Of a stretch of DNA of 5,795 nt, positions 5,254-5,795 are shown one piece after another. The notes under the pieces were generated by a model, which worked only from the letters and a program-made list of their open reading frames with translations, had not been told where the DNA came from and searched no databases. This DNA is from Xanthobacteraceae bacterium. GTDB lineage: Bacteria > Pseudomonadota > Alphaproteobacteria > Rhizobiales > Xanthobacteraceae. The stretch covers positions 1 through 5,795 of the forward strand of contig JASHSE010000383.1 of NCBI GenBank assembly GCA_030036975.1. Reading direction: 5' to 3'. The number at the start of each line of letters is the position of its first letter. The first letter of the stretch is position 1. The position numbers and the translations under genes are program-made.

Positions 5254-5795
5254 ATGCGATCGGCGAAACTGTGTTCCATGCGGCGGAAGTACCACAGCCC
5301 GAGCATCAGCACCGCGGCGGCGACAGCGGCGGAGATCGCCAGGGTCTGCGGATTGAGGCCGACGCGGCCGCCGAGCAGCGACCAGCGAAAGCCGTCGATG
5401 ATGCCGACCATCGGATTGAGCGCATAAAGCGCCCGCCATTGCGCCGGCACATCGCTGGTCGAGAAGGCGATCGGCGACACGAACAGGCCGAACTGCACCA
5501 TGAACGGCACGATGTAGCGGAAGTCGCGGTACTCGACGTTGAGCGCGGCAAACAGCAACCCGAGACCAAGCGACAGGCCAAAGGCGAGAAGCAAAAAAAT
5601 CGGCAGCGCGGCGAGCTGCCATCCCGGCAGGAAGCGATACCAGAGCATAAGAAGCAGCAGAAGCACCAGCGTGATGGCGAAGTCGATCACCGTCGTCGCC
5701 ACCGCGGCCAACGGAATAAGCAGGCGCGGGAAGTAGATTTTGGAGATCAGATTGGCGTTGCCGATCAGGCTGCCGGCCGCTTCCGACAACGCGCT
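5250..5795 (-). CDS. wzm: ABC-2-type polysaccharide export permease (Wzm), C-terminal two thirds
   Basis: This is the membrane channel half of a polysaccharide ABC exporter, working with the Wzt-type ATPase two genes downstream. The visible 181 residues run from the window edge to the stop, against about 255-290 in the family, so the N-terminal part is missing. The TTG at 5789 is an internal Leu codon, not a start: family homology (LSEAAGSLIGNANLISK, then YFPRLLIPLA) already runs through it. Likely membrane segments lie at fragment residues 26-52, 60-84, 93-111 and 151-170. The NVEYRDFRY motif (86-94), the SPIAF turn (107-111) and ALNPMVGIIDGFRW (125-138) are typical of Wzm/TagG/KpsM permeases. 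The stop overlaps the DUF218 start by four bases (ATGA). A T7 run (minus strand, 5599-5593) falls in the second membrane segment. KpsM or TagG are close relatives, but the partner ATPase with its C-terminal domain favours Wzm. Confidence 0.93.
   Translation of the reverse strand, partial: SALSEAAGSLIGNANLISKIYFPRLLIPLAAVATTVIDFAITLVLLLLLMLWYRFLPGWQLAALPIFLLLAFGLSLGLGLLFAALNVEYRDFRYIVPFMVQFGLFVSPIAFSTSDVPAQWRALYALNPMVGIIDGFRWSLLGGRVGLNPQTLAISAAVAAAVLMLGLWYFRRMEHSFADRI

Noticed and set aside
3169..5427. A 752-codon open frame on the plus strand, antisense to wzt, the DUF218 gene and part of the permease gene
   Set aside because: Its first codon positions lie opposite the GC-rich third positions of wzt and the DUF218 gene, which removes most chances for stop codons starting with T. 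The product is Arg/Asp/Ala/His-rich with no recognisable domain, and the minus-strand genes have complete family motifs.
5254..5622. Upstream extension of the DUF218 frame to 5622
   Set aside because: It runs out of frame through the permease gene, gives an Arg/Ala-rich non-family sequence, and ignores the ATGA overlap start at 5253.

Overview
The window is a tightly packed seven-gene stretch, all on the minus strand and open at both ends. It reads as part of a surface-polysaccharide (O-antigen or similar glycan) export and sugar-biosynthesis operon. Transcription order, from high to low coordinate, is: ABC-2 polysaccharide permease (Wzm type, 5' end outside the window), DUF218/YdcF-family membrane-anchored protein, ABC ATPase with a C-terminal Wzt-type extension, KdnB-like iron-containing alcohol dehydrogenase, family-2 glycosyltransferase, DegT/DnrJ/EryC1-family PLP aminotransferase, and a NeuB-type (sialate-synthase-like) condensing enzyme whose 3' end lies outside the window. 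Neighbouring genes overlap by 4 bases or are at most 25 bases apart. No stretch is free of coding sequence, and I see no terminator or internal promoter, so one polycistronic message is likely.

Layout: 5795-3262 is the GC-rich export half (sampled 60-base lines about 60-75% GC). 3251-1 is the sugar-synthesis and transfer half, with patchier, generally lower GC; the glycosyltransferase region 1501-2160 counts to about 50% GC. This suggests a conserved export module joined to a more variable sugar cassette. Protein style, GC level and preference for G/C-ending codons suggest a Gram-negative proteobacterium. An alphaproteobacterium of the Bradyrhizobium/Rhodopseudomonas kind is my best guess, but it is only a guess.

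How the genes may work together: the alcohol dehydrogenase resembles KdnB, which oxidises C8 of Kdo to an aldehyde. The DegT enzyme is of a type that transaminates sugar carbonyls to amines. The NeuB-type enzyme condenses phosphoenolpyruvate with an aldose to give a 3-deoxy-ulosonic acid. Together they could make an amino-modified ulosonic acid (an 8-amino-Kdo or amino-nonulosonate analogue). The glycosyltransferase could add it, and Wzm/Wzt would export the glycan. The Wzt ATPase carries the extra C-terminal domain that in known systems recognises a chain-terminating residue, so an amino-ulosonate cap is an attractive but untested hypothesis. This is the most interesting possibility in the window.
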